A stretch of DNA of 64,000 nt from Eubacterium sp. An11 (GCF_002161065.1 NZ_NFLV01000012.1:1-64000), one strand, 5' to 3'. Counted from the first letter of the stretch, positions 9,039 through 18,332 are shown. Notes: generated from the letters alone by a model not told the origin. Translations and numbers: made by a program.

Positions 9039-9884
9039 ATGGAAGGTACAGGCTTTTCTTTTTGGGAAATGGATATGGAGAATATATCAGCAATGCGTCA
9101 GCATCAGGCTGTGCTGGCCTGGGTAGACTGTGCAAAAGAAATCCAGCAGTTTATCGAAAAGATACCAGACGGGCTGCTATGCGAATTGTTTTATCTTTGT
9201 GCGCTGGATGGAATGAAATTGAATGAATTGCAGAGGCTTGATGCCTTGCCGGCAAAAGATCGGACGGAAAAAGCAGTCATGATCTGGAAAGAACGCCAGA
9301 TATTTTTACAGAAAATCTATGGAAATGATCCAGAAAGGGAGAGACATAGGGAAGCATTGCACCGGGAAATAAAGCAGATGTTCGCCAACAGTGAAAAAAT
9401 ATGGAAAAAGTTAGAGGAGGGTATGGCAGAGACACTGGAGATGCAGCACTCCTTATTAGAAGGACAAAAAGTGACCAATGAGACGGTTCTGGATGAAAAG
9501 AAAAAACAGATTCAGGAGAAAGAGCAGAAAATACAGGAGCTGGAAGGGCGGATATTCTCTTTGCAAGAACAGTGTGACCGGCTGCAGAAAGAAAACCAGC
9601 GGATCAAGGAAAATGTGAAAAGAAGAGATGTTCGTCCCAGGAGCTTCCGGGGCATATGCTGGAAAGTTCGGAGAAAAGCAAAGGCAGACGCGTTTATTGC
9701 AGCGTATCTGGAGAATAAGGAATACAGTAGGGAACAGAAGGAATATCTGCTGCAGTGTCTAGAAAGTGGGGACAGTTTCCGGGAGATCAAGACATTTGCT
9801 TCTCCGGGACTTACTATCCCCATGATGGAACGACTCCGAAATCTTAACAGGAAACCATCCGCTGGCCAAAGAAAGGAGGAATAA
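9039..9884 (+). CDS. Coiled-coil protein of the mobilisation operon
   Basis: This 281-aa protein has no recognised domain. Residues ~1-85 look globular and helical; about 105-195 form a long coiled coil rich in Lys, Glu and Gln; a basic patch follows, then a ~50-residue helical C-terminus. The start is uncertain: ATG 9039, 9069 and 9075 are in frame and none has a strong ribosome site. The stop is 1 bp before the GTG start of the ArdC-like gene, and that gene's AAGGAGG lies inside this 3' end. Role unknown. Confidence 0.65.
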   Translation: MEGTGFSFWEMDMENISAMRQHQAVLAWVDCAKEIQQFIEKIPDGLLCELFYLCALDGMKLNELQRLDALPAKDRTEKAVMIWKERQIFLQKIYGNDPERERHREALHREIKQMFANSEKIWKKLEEGMAETLEMQHSLLEGQKVTNETVLDEKKKQIQEKEQKIQELEGRIFSLQEQCDRLQKENQRIKENVKRRDVRPRSFRGICWKVRRKAKADAFIAAYLENKEYSREQKEYLLQCLESGDSFREIKTFASPGLTIPMMERLRNLNRKPSAGQRKEE

Positions 9885-9885
9885 C

Positions 9886-10953
9886 GTGGGAAGACCGATG
9901 GAACCGCAGCCGGTACGGCCCCTCCTCCTTACCTCCCGTGATCCGTCTGACAGGATGAAAGAACTGACAGACCGCCTGGAACAGGGAATCCGGGATGTAT
10001 TCCAAAGCAGGCAGTACCAGGAGTACCTGCAGGTCATGGCCAGGTTTTATGATTACAGTTTCAACAACGTGCTCCTGATCGCCATGCAGAAACCGGATGC
10101 CTCTCTGGTTGCCGGATATGCAGCCTGGCAGAAACAGTTTGGACGGTATGTGAAAAAAGGGGAAAAAGGAATCAAGATTCTGGCGCCGATGTTCCGAAAA
10201 ACGAAAAAAGAGGAGGAAAGCAGAGAGACAGCAGAGCTTGCGGCAGAGCAGCCGGGGGAAGAAGAAAAGACAGAAAAGATCCTCACGGGTTTTAAGGTAG
10301 TATCTGTTTTTGATATTTCCCAGACAGAAGGGAAGGAGCTTCCCACGTATGGTGTTCCTATGCTGCAGGGAGATGTGGAAGGATACGCGGAATTTTTTCA
10401 GGCAGCTAGGGAGATATCGCCGGTTCCGGTATCCTTTGAGACCATACAAGGGGAAGTCCATGGGTATTACCACCAGATGGAAAAGCGGATCGCTGTGGCA
10501 GAAGGGATGAGCGAACTGCAGAATGTAAAGACTCTCCTTCACGAAATTGCCCACGCAAAACTGCATGCCATGGATCCGGATGCCCCAAAAGGGCAGGAGA
10601 CATTGGACCGGCATACAAAGGAAGTCCAGGCGGAGAGTGTCGCTTACGTGGTCTGCCAGCATTATGGCCTGGACACCTCGGAATATTCGTTTGCGTATGT
10701 GGCGGGATGGAGTTCGGGGAAGGAATTGCCGGAGCTGCGCTCTTCCCTGGAAACGATCCGGAGTACAGCCAGGGAAATGATCACAGGGATCGATATCCGG
10801 CTGCCGTTGTTATGGGAACAGAAAAAGCAAGAAAGGAAGAATGAAAATGAAAGAGTATATCACAGAAACACAGGATATCAGGAAATGGGGAAAAAGACAG
10901 AAGGAAAGGCTGTCGGCGTATCAGGCAAGGATAAAAGGGTACACAAACAGTGA
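9886..10953 (+). CDS. ArdC-like antirestriction protein with metallopeptidase motif
   Basis: ArdC-type proteins coat or protect incoming single-stranded DNA and blunt host restriction. The N-terminal ~130 residues match the ArdC ssDNA-binding domain (NVLLIAMQKPDAS, then WQKQFGRYVKKGEKGI). An Ala/Glu-rich linker follows, then a zinc-peptidase-like part with HEIAH at residues 219-223 and a downstream EVQAESVAYV that can supply the third ligand. The start is GTG 9886 behind AAAGGAGGAATAAC. Placement right after the relaxase genes fits early expression in the recipient. Confidence 0.85.
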   Translation: MGRPMEPQPVRPLLLTSRDPSDRMKELTDRLEQGIRDVFQSRQYQEYLQVMARFYDYSFNNVLLIAMQKPDASLVAGYAAWQKQFGRYVKKGEKGIKILAPMFRKTKKEEESRETAELAAEQPGEEEKTEKILTGFKVVSVFDISQTEGKELPTYGVPMLQGDVEGYAEFFQAAREISPVPVSFETIQGEVHGYYHQMEKRIAVAEGMSELQNVKTLLHEIAHAKLHAMDPDAPKGQETLDRHTKEVQAESVAYVVCQHYGLDTSEYSFAYVAGWSSGKELPELRSSLETIRSTAREMITGIDIRLPLLWEQKKQERKNENERVYHRNTGYQEMGKKTEGKAVGVSGKDKRVHKQ

Positions 10954-10984
10954 AAACAAAACACAGGGAGGAAAGAAGGCATGA
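10841..10984 (+). CDS. Possible small basic protein (47 aa)
   Basis: A short frame starts at ATG 10841 behind GAAAGGAAGA, overlaps the end of the ArdC-like gene and stops with TGA inside ATGATG at the start of the next gene (4-bp-type coupling). The peptide is Lys/Arg-rich (about a quarter of residues) and likely helical. The precise stop-start overlap argues for translation, but the case rests only on layout; it could be chance reading of the ArdC tail. Confidence 0.35.
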   Translation: MKMKEYITETQDIRKWGKRQKERLSAYQARIKGYTNSENKTQGGKKA

Positions 10985-12237
10985 TGGATAAAAATGAATT
11001 TTTTGATTATATGAGAGAACATATCCGTACCTATCTCCCGGCAGAGTATGCCAATGCAAAGATCACGACAGAAGAAACCGTAAAGCATAATGATGTACAT
11101 CTGACAGCGCTGCTGATCCGGCAGGAAGGGATACCCGTCGTACCGAGCATCTACATGGATGACCTGTTTCAGGATTACCGGAATGGGCGGCCGATAGAAG
11201 ATTGTCTGGAAGCAGTTGCACAGCTGCGAGTCCGGGAAGAACAGAACATACGGGTACATATGGATAGGATCAAAGGCATCATGGATTATGACAATATAAA
11301 AGACCGCCTGCAGCTGCGGGTCTGTGATTATGAGGATAACAAAGAACGGTTACAGGGGACGGTCTATCAAAGACAGGGAGATCTTGCTCTGACGTGCCAT
11401 GTGCTTTTGGAAAGCAGCCAGGAGATGGAGGCAGGATTCCGGGTAATGGAAAGCATGCTGGAACAGTGGGGCGTAGACCGCGATACCGTTTATCAGGATG
11501 CCCTGGCAGCTGATGCAAAAAGAGGACCGGTCCTTCACAACATGGATGATGCACTGGGAATCGTCCTGTACGGCAACCCGAGCTGGGGAAACCTGCTGGA
11601 AAGGGAAGGAATATTGGATATGGAAAGATGGAACCTGCCGTTATTTGTCCTGACCAGCCAGTCAGGAAAAAACGGAGCGGGCATGCTGTATCAGCCGGGG
11701 ATGATGGAAAAACTCTCGGAACTCTTGGGAGGGGATTATTACGTACTCCCTTCTTCTGTCCACGAACTGCTGGTCGTCCCGGCTGACGGGGCAGTCGATG
11801 CAAAGACATTGGAATCCTTTGTCCAGGAGATTAATGCAAAGGAAGTCGATATCCAGGACCGGCTCTCCAATAAAGTCCAGTATTATGATGCGGCAGGTAA
11901 GACACTGGTAAATGCCGTGGCTTTTGAACAAAAAGACAGGAAGCTGGATGTACAGAAGGTCAGTCCAGTCTTACGCTCGATCATCCTGGCATGTGCGGAG
12001 ATAGATGCTGATACCTATACTGTAAAAAAGGGAACCCTGCACTTTGGGGAACTGCAGGCACTGCAGCAGGAATGCCGGCAGGAAGGACTGGGAGAATATA
12101 TACAGTTTGGCCAGGAAGGAAATGATGTCCAGTGCAAAAAGACAGTGACAGAAAGATTTGACATTCCGGCAGCTATGGAAAAGAAAACGGGCGGCCGGAC
12201 ACCAGAGAAGACACAGGAAAAAATGCGGCAGTTATGA
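10981..12237 (+). CDS. DUF5688-like protein
   Basis: A 418-aa soluble protein matching by eye the DUF5688 family of Clostridia mobile elements: an N-terminal segment with helical pairs, a central ALGIVLYGNPSWGNLL region, and a PLFVLTSQSG...GGDYYVLPSSVHELLVV core. No catalytic motif is visible. ATG 10981 lies behind GGGAGGAAAG. It is part of the same cotranscribed string as the ArdC-like gene. Function is unknown in the family. Confidence 0.65.
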   Translation: MMDKNEFFDYMREHIRTYLPAEYANAKITTEETVKHNDVHLTALLIRQEGIPVVPSIYMDDLFQDYRNGRPIEDCLEAVAQLRVREEQNIRVHMDRIKGIMDYDNIKDRLQLRVCDYEDNKERLQGTVYQRQGDLALTCHVLLESSQEMEAGFRVMESMLEQWGVDRDTVYQDALAADAKRGPVLHNMDDALGIVLYGNPSWGNLLEREGILDMERWNLPLFVLTSQSGKNGAGMLYQPGMMEKLSELLGGDYYVLPSSVHELLVVPADGAVDAKTLESFVQEINAKEVDIQDRLSNKVQYYDAAGKTLVNAVAFEQKDRKLDVQKVSPVLRSIILACAEIDADTYTVKKGTLHFGELQALQQECRQEGLGEYIQFGQEGNDVQCKKTVTERFDIPAAMEKKTGGRTPEKTQEKMRQL

Positions 12238-12254
12238 AACAGGGGGAACCAACA

Positions 12255-12473
12255 ATGCGGGTATTTTTGAAATTGAATCAGGTGATGTTTTCTCCTGCTT
12301 TGGTACAGAGTGTGGAGAAGGAATATAATACCAGCTGTATCATCACTTTTGAAAACGGAAGACGCCTCCGGGTAGAGGAATCCTATCCAGACGTGTGCCG
12401 AAAGATCCAGGAATCTTTTACAAAAGCTTCCGGATCTGCAGAGGGAAAGGAGGGGGGAGACCATGGAGATTGA
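12255..12473 (+). CDS. Small hypothetical protein
   Basis: 72 aa. ATG 12255 has a GGGGG ribosome site 8 bp upstream; the earlier in-frame ATG 12234 lies within the end of the preceding gene. The core (SVEKEYNTSCIITFENGRRLRVEESY) suggests a small beta sheet. The tail is Gly/Glu-rich and its coding sequence holds the ribosome site of the next gene, which starts 11 bp before this one ends. No family recognised. Confidence 0.55.
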   Translation: MRVFLKLNQVMFSPALVQSVEKEYNTSCIITFENGRRLRVEESYPDVCRKIQESFTKASGSAEGKEGGDHGD

Positions 12474-13800
12474 CCAGGAAACGCAGCAGATCTTTTTAGG
12501 TATCCAGCGGGCGGCTGCCTGGATGGATCCTTTTCTCAAGCTGACAGCCATGGGCGGTATCCTGCTCTTACAGTATTTTGCCCGCATGGTCACGGAAAAG
12601 AAGCTGCGGGCAGGTACTTTTCAGGATTTTCAACAGTTTATCCATCTGACGGACGGAAAATATGACATCATGAACATACCCGCAGTGGATACAGAAGGAA
12701 TCAGTTTGGAGTTACATGACCTTGGTGTGCGCCATATGGTGCTGCCGGATCTTGATAAGGAAGACGGGATGCTGCAGGTGGCTGTATATCAGCCGGACAG
12801 GGATAAGTTTGGTGCCTGGTACCAACGGCACATCCTCCATCAAATGCAGGGAGGGGAACAGGAAGTCTGTGACCTTAGAAACCTGACTGCTGGCAGGACG
12901 AGTATCCTTTCCCTGCCTGTGGCGGCGCTGGATATAGGATGGAAGGAAGATTTCAAGAACATGGGGGTGAATTATGCTTCCCTGCCGGATCTTCGGGTCG
13001 GGGATGGACAGATACAGGTCATTGTCGCAAACAGTGACCTGCCGCAGGTGGAGCAGTGGTATCAGTTAAAAAGGGAAGATTTAAAAAAAGAAGGTATCGC
13101 TCTGGATGATTACAGCACCATCTCCATGACAGAGTATTCCCAGATGGGGCAGATGACGGAACAATCCTATCTTGACAGCGCATCTTCCGAATACCAGGAA
13201 GCAAACCGGAAGTATGAAGGGGCAGAAAAAGGAGAGATAGAAAAAACAGTAGAAAATAACCAGAGGATCAAAGACGAAACAGCAGTATCCTTTGAAAAAT
13301 ATAAGAACGATCCAGAGTATATTCCCCTGAGCATTGACCGCACGACCCTGGTGGAGCAGGCATCCAGGAACCTGCAGGATTTCTGGAAAGAAGGGAAGTT
13401 TGCCTGCCGGATTCCCGGAACCTGGGGCAGCAGGGAGTACCTACTCCTCCTGCCCTTACAGCAGGTGTTTATCCAGAAGGAAAAGAATTCTTATCTGGCA
13501 TTTATCAGCAAAAATAATCCTCCCACTGTGATTCATGCAGGAACTGGGGAAGCCATGCAGGGGATCAAGAAAATGTCCGGCCGTGCTTTTGCCAAAAAGT
13601 ATTTTGACCCTGTGATGGGATCATCCATGGAGAGAGGACAGAATCTGGCAGATGCGGATAGAAAACAGGATCCTTCTCCGGAAAGAATCGATCGTTCTTC
13701 TAAAAATCAAGAAAAGAAACAGCCGGATCTGTCTATTCATTATAAGCCAGACCTTGGCCGACCGAAGCGTACTTTGCCGCCGCCAGTCTTAAAAAAATAA
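12463..13800 (+). CDS. PcfB-like (DUF3801-like) protein with two tandem repeats
   Basis: PcfB-type proteins help load the relaxosome onto the coupling protein. After a short N-terminus with a hydrophobic patch (TAMGGILLLQYF), two units of about 100 residues repeat the pattern of an LxxLGV or FKNMGV helix, a strand with LPDL, a turn with DG, a strand QVAV or QVIV, and a W-Y helix (roughly residues 50-125 and 140-205). A second domain follows (about 280-390), then a basic Pro-rich tail. The coupling-protein gene lies directly downstream, which is the expected partner order. Assignment to PcfB is by pattern, not by a search. Confidence 0.55.
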   Translation: MEIDQETQQIFLGIQRAAAWMDPFLKLTAMGGILLLQYFARMVTEKKLRAGTFQDFQQFIHLTDGKYDIMNIPAVDTEGISLELHDLGVRHMVLPDLDKEDGMLQVAVYQPDRDKFGAWYQRHILHQMQGGEQEVCDLRNLTAGRTSILSLPVAALDIGWKEDFKNMGVNYASLPDLRVGDGQIQVIVANSDLPQVEQWYQLKREDLKKEGIALDDYSTISMTEYSQMGQMTEQSYLDSASSEYQEANRKYEGAEKGEIEKTVENNQRIKDETAVSFEKYKNDPEYIPLSIDRTTLVEQASRNLQDFWKEGKFACRIPGTWGSREYLLLLPLQQVFIQKEKNSYLAFISKNNPPTVIHAGTGEAMQGIKKMSGRAFAKKYFDPVMGSSMERGQNLADADRKQDPSPERIDRSSKNQEKKQPDLSIHYKPDLGRPKRTLPPPVLKK

Positions 13801-13806
13801 AACATA

Positions 13807-13836
13807 CGCCAGCCGGATGTGGGACTTCGGCTGGCG
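13807..13836 (+). terminator. Perfect 9-bp stem-loop before the coupling-protein gene
   Basis: CGCCAGCCG (13807-13815) pairs with CGGCTGGCG (13828-13836), with a 12-nt loop. There is no T-run, so it is either a weak terminator/attenuator or an RNA-stability element. The ribosome site GGGAAAGGA follows at once, leading to ATG 13849; this rules out the in-frame ATG inside the loop (13819) as the normal start. Confidence 0.45.
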
Positions 13837-13848
13837 GGAAAGGAAATC

Positions 13849-16062
13849 ATGACGCAAAAAAAGAAAATACCATGGGGAGTTTTTTTCATTATCCTGGCTG
13901 CTGTTTTATTGGGGGCCTATCTGGTTTCCGGTCTGTTTATGATGGATGGAGTGACAGTGAAGAACTATCAGGAAAAACTTTCTTATATTCTTTTCCATCC
14001 ATTTACGCCATGGTGGAATGAGAGGACTCCCGCATTCATGGGAGTGGGAGTGATCCTGTGGGTGATGGGAGTCTCTTATTATCTGACCTATCATCGGAAT
14101 TTTCATCCGGAAAGCGAGCACGGTGTGGCAGAATGGGAAGATGTGAGAAAGGCAGCAAAACGGCTGCGGGATAAGGAAGAAACGAGGAATACCTATGTCA
14201 GCCGGAATATAAGGATCGGATTTGACGCATTATCCAATATGAACATGCTCATTATCGGCGGTTCCGGTTCCGGTAAGACAACCTCTGAACTGATCCCGAA
14301 CCTGCTCCATATCAACATGACAAATATCATCCTGGATATCAAAGGGGATCTTCTAAAAAAATATGGAGCGTACCTGAAACACATCGGTGTGACAGTGAAA
14401 GCTATCAATTTTAAGAATCCCCTGGAATCCCACCGTTTTAACCCGTTTTGTTACATCAAAAACTACAGTGACCTGATCGGTATCATCACCAACATCCAGC
14501 AGTCCGTCAAACCGCCGGATGCTATGAAAGGAGACCCGTTCTGGGATGACGGCGTTGCCCTCTACCTGCAGTCTTTGTTTGAATATGAATGGCTCCTTTC
14601 ACAAAAACAAGGATACACCGGGACAATGAACCATATCTTAGACCTGGTGAACATGGAAACAAAGACTGTGGATGAGGATGGTACGACCGCCCTGCAGCAG
14701 GAAATGGACAGCCTGGCAAGAGTATATGGGGAGGATTATCCCCCGGTGCGGGATTACCGGAAGTTAAAAGAAGGGGCAACAGAGACGGTACGCTCGATTA
14801 TCATTATGGTAAATGCGCAGCTGAAACTTTTTGAGATCCCGGAGATCCGGCGGATCTTTGAGGATGACGATATTGATATCCCATCCCTGGGGTTGGGCAT
14901 AGACAACAACCCGGAAAAAAAGACGGCTTTATTTTTAGTCATGCGTTCGGGAGATACTTCCTATAATCTCTTCATCAATATGTTCTATACTCTGCTTTTC
15001 CGTGTCCTCCGTGACATTGCAGATAACGACTGTCCGGGAGGAAAGCTGCCAATCCATGTGCGGCTGTGGGCGGATGAATTCTACGCCGGTCCGAAACCGG
15101 CAGATGCCGAAATGCTCCTGGGGGAGATCCGCAGCCGGAATATGTCCATGGTGCCAATCCTTCAGGACATCGCACAGATCAAGACCCTTTTTCCCAACGA
15201 TAAGTGGGAGATATTTACCGGAAACTGCGCCGCCATGATCTATCTGGGTTCCGGACCGACGGCCCATACCACCCATCAATGGATCTCCGACATGTTAGAA
15301 GATATGACCATTGACACCCGTTCTGAGAGCATGGGATATGTACTGGCAGCTAACAGCAATTCCAACCTGCAGATGCAAAAGGCGGGGATGAAGTTGATGA
15401 CACCGGGCCAGGTCAGCCGGATGCCCAAAGATGACTGTATCCTGTTCCTGGAGGGATACCGCCCTATCTATGATAAGAAGAACTGGCCCTTCCATACCAA
15501 AGAATTCCAACAGGCAGAAAGAGCAGCAGGAAAACAGGGGTATACCAATCCTGTCCGGGTCATCTATAATGAAAAAACAGGCCAGTATAAAACACTGGAA
15601 GGGGAAGAAAAACTCCGTATCTTATCAGAAGAGGAATTTGCTTTCTTTAAAGAAGCGGAAAAGACGGATGATTCCATCAAGACCTTTGAAATGGACATGC
15701 AGCAGTTTTTGTATACCAACTGGAAGGAGATACCGCATCCAACAGAAGAGGAGATACGTAACATGATTCAGAATATCCCCAAAAAAGATATCACGAAGAT
15801 GGAGCCGCCGGAAGATGTGTATCCATTTTTGGAAGAAGAAGATTATGATAGAGAAAGTGAAGAAGAAAAGCCGTGGGATTTGTCCGGGAGTGTGGTAGAT
15901 TGTCTGCTTCGTTATGCGGAACAACTGTCCCCAGAAGAGATTGAGGAGATCATTGGCGGGATGGAAGATGGATTGAGTGATAAAGAGATAAAGAAATACT
16001 TTGCATTGCATGATGTGGAGAAGATGAGGCAGTATCATCGGGCAGTGACTGCCGGGTGGTAA
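13849..16062 (+). CDS. VirD4/TcpA/PcfC-type coupling protein
   Basis: Membrane ATPase that brings the relaxase-DNA complex to the transfer channel. Two hydrophobic segments occur near the N-terminus (about residues 8-28 and 62-80). Walker A is GGSGSGKT at residues 137-144. The Walker B region ends in LWADEFYAG near 405. An acidic, Pro-containing tail of ~120 residues is typical of Gram-positive versions. ATG 13849 has GGGAAAGGA right upstream. It is full length (737 aa). It is the last intact gene of the transfer block before the insertion-sequence remnants. Confidence 0.9.
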   Translation: MTQKKKIPWGVFFIILAAVLLGAYLVSGLFMMDGVTVKNYQEKLSYILFHPFTPWWNERTPAFMGVGVILWVMGVSYYLTYHRNFHPESEHGVAEWEDVRKAAKRLRDKEETRNTYVSRNIRIGFDALSNMNMLIIGGSGSGKTTSELIPNLLHINMTNIILDIKGDLLKKYGAYLKHIGVTVKAINFKNPLESHRFNPFCYIKNYSDLIGIITNIQQSVKPPDAMKGDPFWDDGVALYLQSLFEYEWLLSQKQGYTGTMNHILDLVNMETKTVDEDGTTALQQEMDSLARVYGEDYPPVRDYRKLKEGATETVRSIIIMVNAQLKLFEIPEIRRIFEDDDIDIPSLGLGIDNNPEKKTALFLVMRSGDTSYNLFINMFYTLLFRVLRDIADNDCPGGKLPIHVRLWADEFYAGPKPADAEMLLGEIRSRNMSMVPILQDIAQIKTLFPNDKWEIFTGNCAAMIYLGSGPTAHTTHQWISDMLEDMTIDTRSESMGYVLAANSNSNLQMQKAGMKLMTPGQVSRMPKDDCILFLEGYRPIYDKKNWPFHTKEFQQAERAAGKQGYTNPVRVIYNEKTGQYKTLEGEEKLRILSEEEFAFFKEAEKTDDSIKTFEMDMQQFLYTNWKEIPHPTEEEIRNMIQNIPKKDITKMEPPEDVYPFLEEEDYDRESEEEKPWDLSGSVVDCLLRYAEQLSPEEIEEIIGGMEDGLSDKEIKKYFALHDVEKMRQYHRAVTAGW

Positions 16063-16204
16063 AATGTAAGGAAATGTAGAACAGAGTTATTTAGTCGATG
16101 AGAACCGATATCAGTATAAATAATGAAATGAAGTGATATACTAGCGTTGTAACAGTAGTGGCTAATAAGATATAATCAATTTATCAAAGAAAGAAGGAAT
16201 TATT

Positions 16205-16501
16205 ATGCCACAAAGTTACACATCTGAGTTTAAAAAGAAAATTGTCCGTCTCCATCTAGAAGAAGGACGCACTTACAATAGTATCACTGCCGAATATGGC
16301 GTATCGAAAGCCAGCATCTCCAAGTGGTGCAGAGAATTCAGCGAAGAATGCCAGGAAAAAGCCATCAAAAACCCAGATACTACAAATGAAATGGATCTTA
16401 TGAAAGAAAATCTCCGGTTACGAAAAGAATTGGAAGAGGCAAAAAAGGAAAATCTCTTCTTAAAAAAAGCCGCGGCATTCTTTGCAAAGGAAATCGATTA
16501 G
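16205..16501 (+). CDS. IS3-family transposase OrfA
   Basis: 98 aa with a helix-turn-helix (residues ~10-45: YTSEFKKKIVRLHLEEG, then YGVSKASISKWCREF) and a leucine-zipper tail used for dimerisation. ATG 16205 lies behind GAAAGAAGGAATT. Near the end, TTA AAA AAA G (16460-16469) is a typical IS3 slippery run; a -1 shift there leads into the OrfB frame. Because OrfB is cut short, no active transposase can be made from this copy. Confidence 0.85.
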   Translation: MPQSYTSEFKKKIVRLHLEEGRTYNSITAEYGVSKASISKWCREFSEECQEKAIKNPDTTNEMDLMKENLRLRKELEEAKKENLFLKKAAAFFAKEID

Positions 16502-16860
16502 AGGCTTATCGATTTATAGAACAACACCATGTTCAATTTGGCCTGCGTTGGCTCCTACGACATTTTCACATTTACCCAAATGCTTATTACAATTACCGAA
16601 AACATCGGAAGGCGGATTACTATGCGCAACGCAAGAATGCTTTGTCAAAAATTACAGATATTTATCATAAACATCATGGCATAGATGGTTACCGCCAAAT
16701 GCAGGTATACTTAGAACGCGAGGGATTCCCATATAGTAAAACGACTATTCATAAATATATGAATTCCATGCTTGGATTGAAATCGATCGTGTGCCCCAGG
16801 AAACCGAAATATGAGAAGGGAAAGCCGCATAAAGTATTCGAAAACAAAATCCAACATCAT
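16462..16860 (+). pseudogene. IS3-family transposase OrfB, truncated
   Basis: Read in the -1 frame after the A7 slippery run, the text gives the OrfB N-terminal region (HHGIDGYRQMQVYL, HKYMNSMLGLKS, KGKPHKVFENKI). It stops matching the family right where the DDE catalytic core should begin. The frame closes at 16914 after passing into unrelated sequence. The catalytic core is entirely absent. Confidence 0.75.
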
Positions 16861-16901
16861 GTCCTTCCTGTACCGAAGGATATCATCTTGACCAGAACGA
16901 T

Positions 16902-17978
16902 TATAAATTTGTGAAATCTGTTGTGCCGCCTGCCCTGCTCCCGCACAGTCCTGCGTCTGCTTCTATCGTGTCCTGGTGCATCTATCAAAAATACAGCCTG
17001 TCCCTGCCATTGTACCGCCAGGAAAAAGACTGGTAGCAGTTCGGTGTGGAAATTTTCAGGACGACAATGGCAAACTGGATCATAAACTGTGTTGCCAGAT
17101 ATTTTATCCATCTATATAGATACTTTCGGAAAGAACTTCTCAAAAGAGAGTTCCTGATGGCCGATGAGACCAGGGTACAGGTACTAAAAGAACCGGAGAG
17201 GCGTGCACAATCCCAATCCTATATGTGGCTGGTAAGGTCTGGGGAAGACGGCCAGCCGCCGATCATTATCTTCGGATATACACAGACCAGGGCCAGATAC
17301 CATATCGAAAAGTTTTTATCAGGATATCCGGGAGGTTATCTTGAAACAGACGGGTATCAGGGCTACAATAACCTGAAAAATATCAAACGGTGCTGCTGCT
17401 GGTCGCATGTCCGAAGGTATTTCCTGGATGCCATTCCAAAAGGGAAACAGGATGACTTGAGCATCCCGGCTGTCCAGGGCGTCCAGTACTGCGACAAGCT
17501 GTTTATACACGAAAGATACTGTAAGGAACACGGATATTCGTTTGAACAGCGCAAAGAATATCGATCAAAAAAATCCAAACCAGTCATCGACAGTTTCTTT
17601 GCGTGGCTGGAAAAGCAGCATCCGGCCGTAAATTCCCGGTTTGATAAAGCGGTGAAGTATGCCCAAAATCGAAAACAATACTCGTATACTTATCTGGAAG
17701 ATGGACGATGCAGTCTGTCAAACAATTTAAGCGAGAATTCCATCCGGCCTTTTACAGTGGGCAGAAAGAACTGGCTTTTTTGTGCAACCCCGGAAGGGGC
17801 ACACGCAAGCGCTGTGGCAGATACCATGGTTGAGATGGCAAAAGCCCATGATTTAAATATTTTTAGATACCTGACTTATGTCCTGGAGAACCGGCCAAAT
17901 GAAGATATGGGCGATGAACAGTTGGCATTATTGGCTCTATGGAATGAGGAAGTCAAAAAAACTTGTAAAAATAAATAG
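16902..17978 (+). pseudogene. IS66-family transposase (TnpC), 5'-truncated with an internal stop
   Basis: The text from FVKSVVPPALLPHS through MADETRVQVL, YLETDGYQGYNN, CWSHVRRYF and the C-terminal NNLSENSIRPFTVGRKNW follows IS66 TnpC. The first ~150-200 residues are missing, and an in-frame TAG at 17034-17036 interrupts the rest, where a CAG (Gln) codon would restore the frame. An ATG at 17046 could still start a 310-aa piece that keeps much of the DDE core, but without the N-terminal zinc and helical regions it is unlikely to work. Confidence 0.85.
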
Positions 17979-18027
17979 AGTAAAATACTCGCATCCAGAT
18001 GCTCTAGCATTTGGGTGTTATTTTTTT

Positions 18028-18054
18028 GCTAGCACCTTGAGATAAGGCGCTTAC
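18028..18054. repeat. IS66-type terminal inverted repeat
   Basis: Read on the minus strand, 18054-18028 begins GTAAGCGCCTTATCTC, the form expected of IS66-family ends. It marks the right border of the element. The first bases of this end create the TAA stop of the neighbouring padR-like gene on the minus strand. Confidence 0.7.
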
Positions 18055-18317
18055 AGTTCATCTAAATATTTTCTTCCGCTTTCTTCCAAATGATAATAGA
18101 CGCGAACCTTTCTTCCCACAATTTTATCATAGCTAGATACAAAGCCTTCGTCCATCATCTTATACAAAATATTATACATTGTTCCGTCGCCAACACTTAT
18201 CACTCCTTTTGAACGCTCTTTTATAGATTTTGTAATTTGATAACCGTAACAATCTTCTTTTTTCAAAATGCTCAGAATTAACATTTCCAGTTTATAAAAA
18301 TTACTTCGATTAGCCAT
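18051..18317 (-). CDS. PadR-family regulator, C-terminus cut by IS66
   Basis: 88 aa. A winged helix spans nearly all of it (LEMLILSILKKEDCYGYQI, then GDGTMYNILYKMMDEGFV, then RVYYHLEESGRKYL). PadR proteins usually carry another ~15-25 residues of dimerisation helix. Here the reading ends in DEL-stop, and that stop is the first TAA of the IS66 end, so the tail is lost. DNA binding may persist but dimer stability is doubtful. It is divergent from the secreted-protein operon and may have controlled it. Confidence 0.75.
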   Translation of the reverse strand: MANRSNFYKLEMLILSILKKEDCYGYQITKSIKERSKGVISVGDGTMYNILYKMMDEGFVSSYDKIVGRKVRVYYHLEESGRKYLDEL

Positions 18318-18332
18318 AACACAATTCCTAAC

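Larger units (their letters stand above)
16205..18054 (+). mobile_element. Chimera of a broken IS3-family copy and a decayed IS66-family copy
   Basis: 16205-~16860 carries OrfA and most of the N-terminal part of OrfB of an IS3-family element. From about 16890 to 17978 the coding text is instead IS66-family transposase lacking its N-terminus. The 18028-18054 end is an IS66-type terminal repeat. The IS3 right end and the IS66 left end are missing, so the two were joined by deletion or recombination. Upstream, 16063-16204 is AT-rich non-coding DNA that probably contains the IS3 left end; I could not fix its border. Confidence 0.7.
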
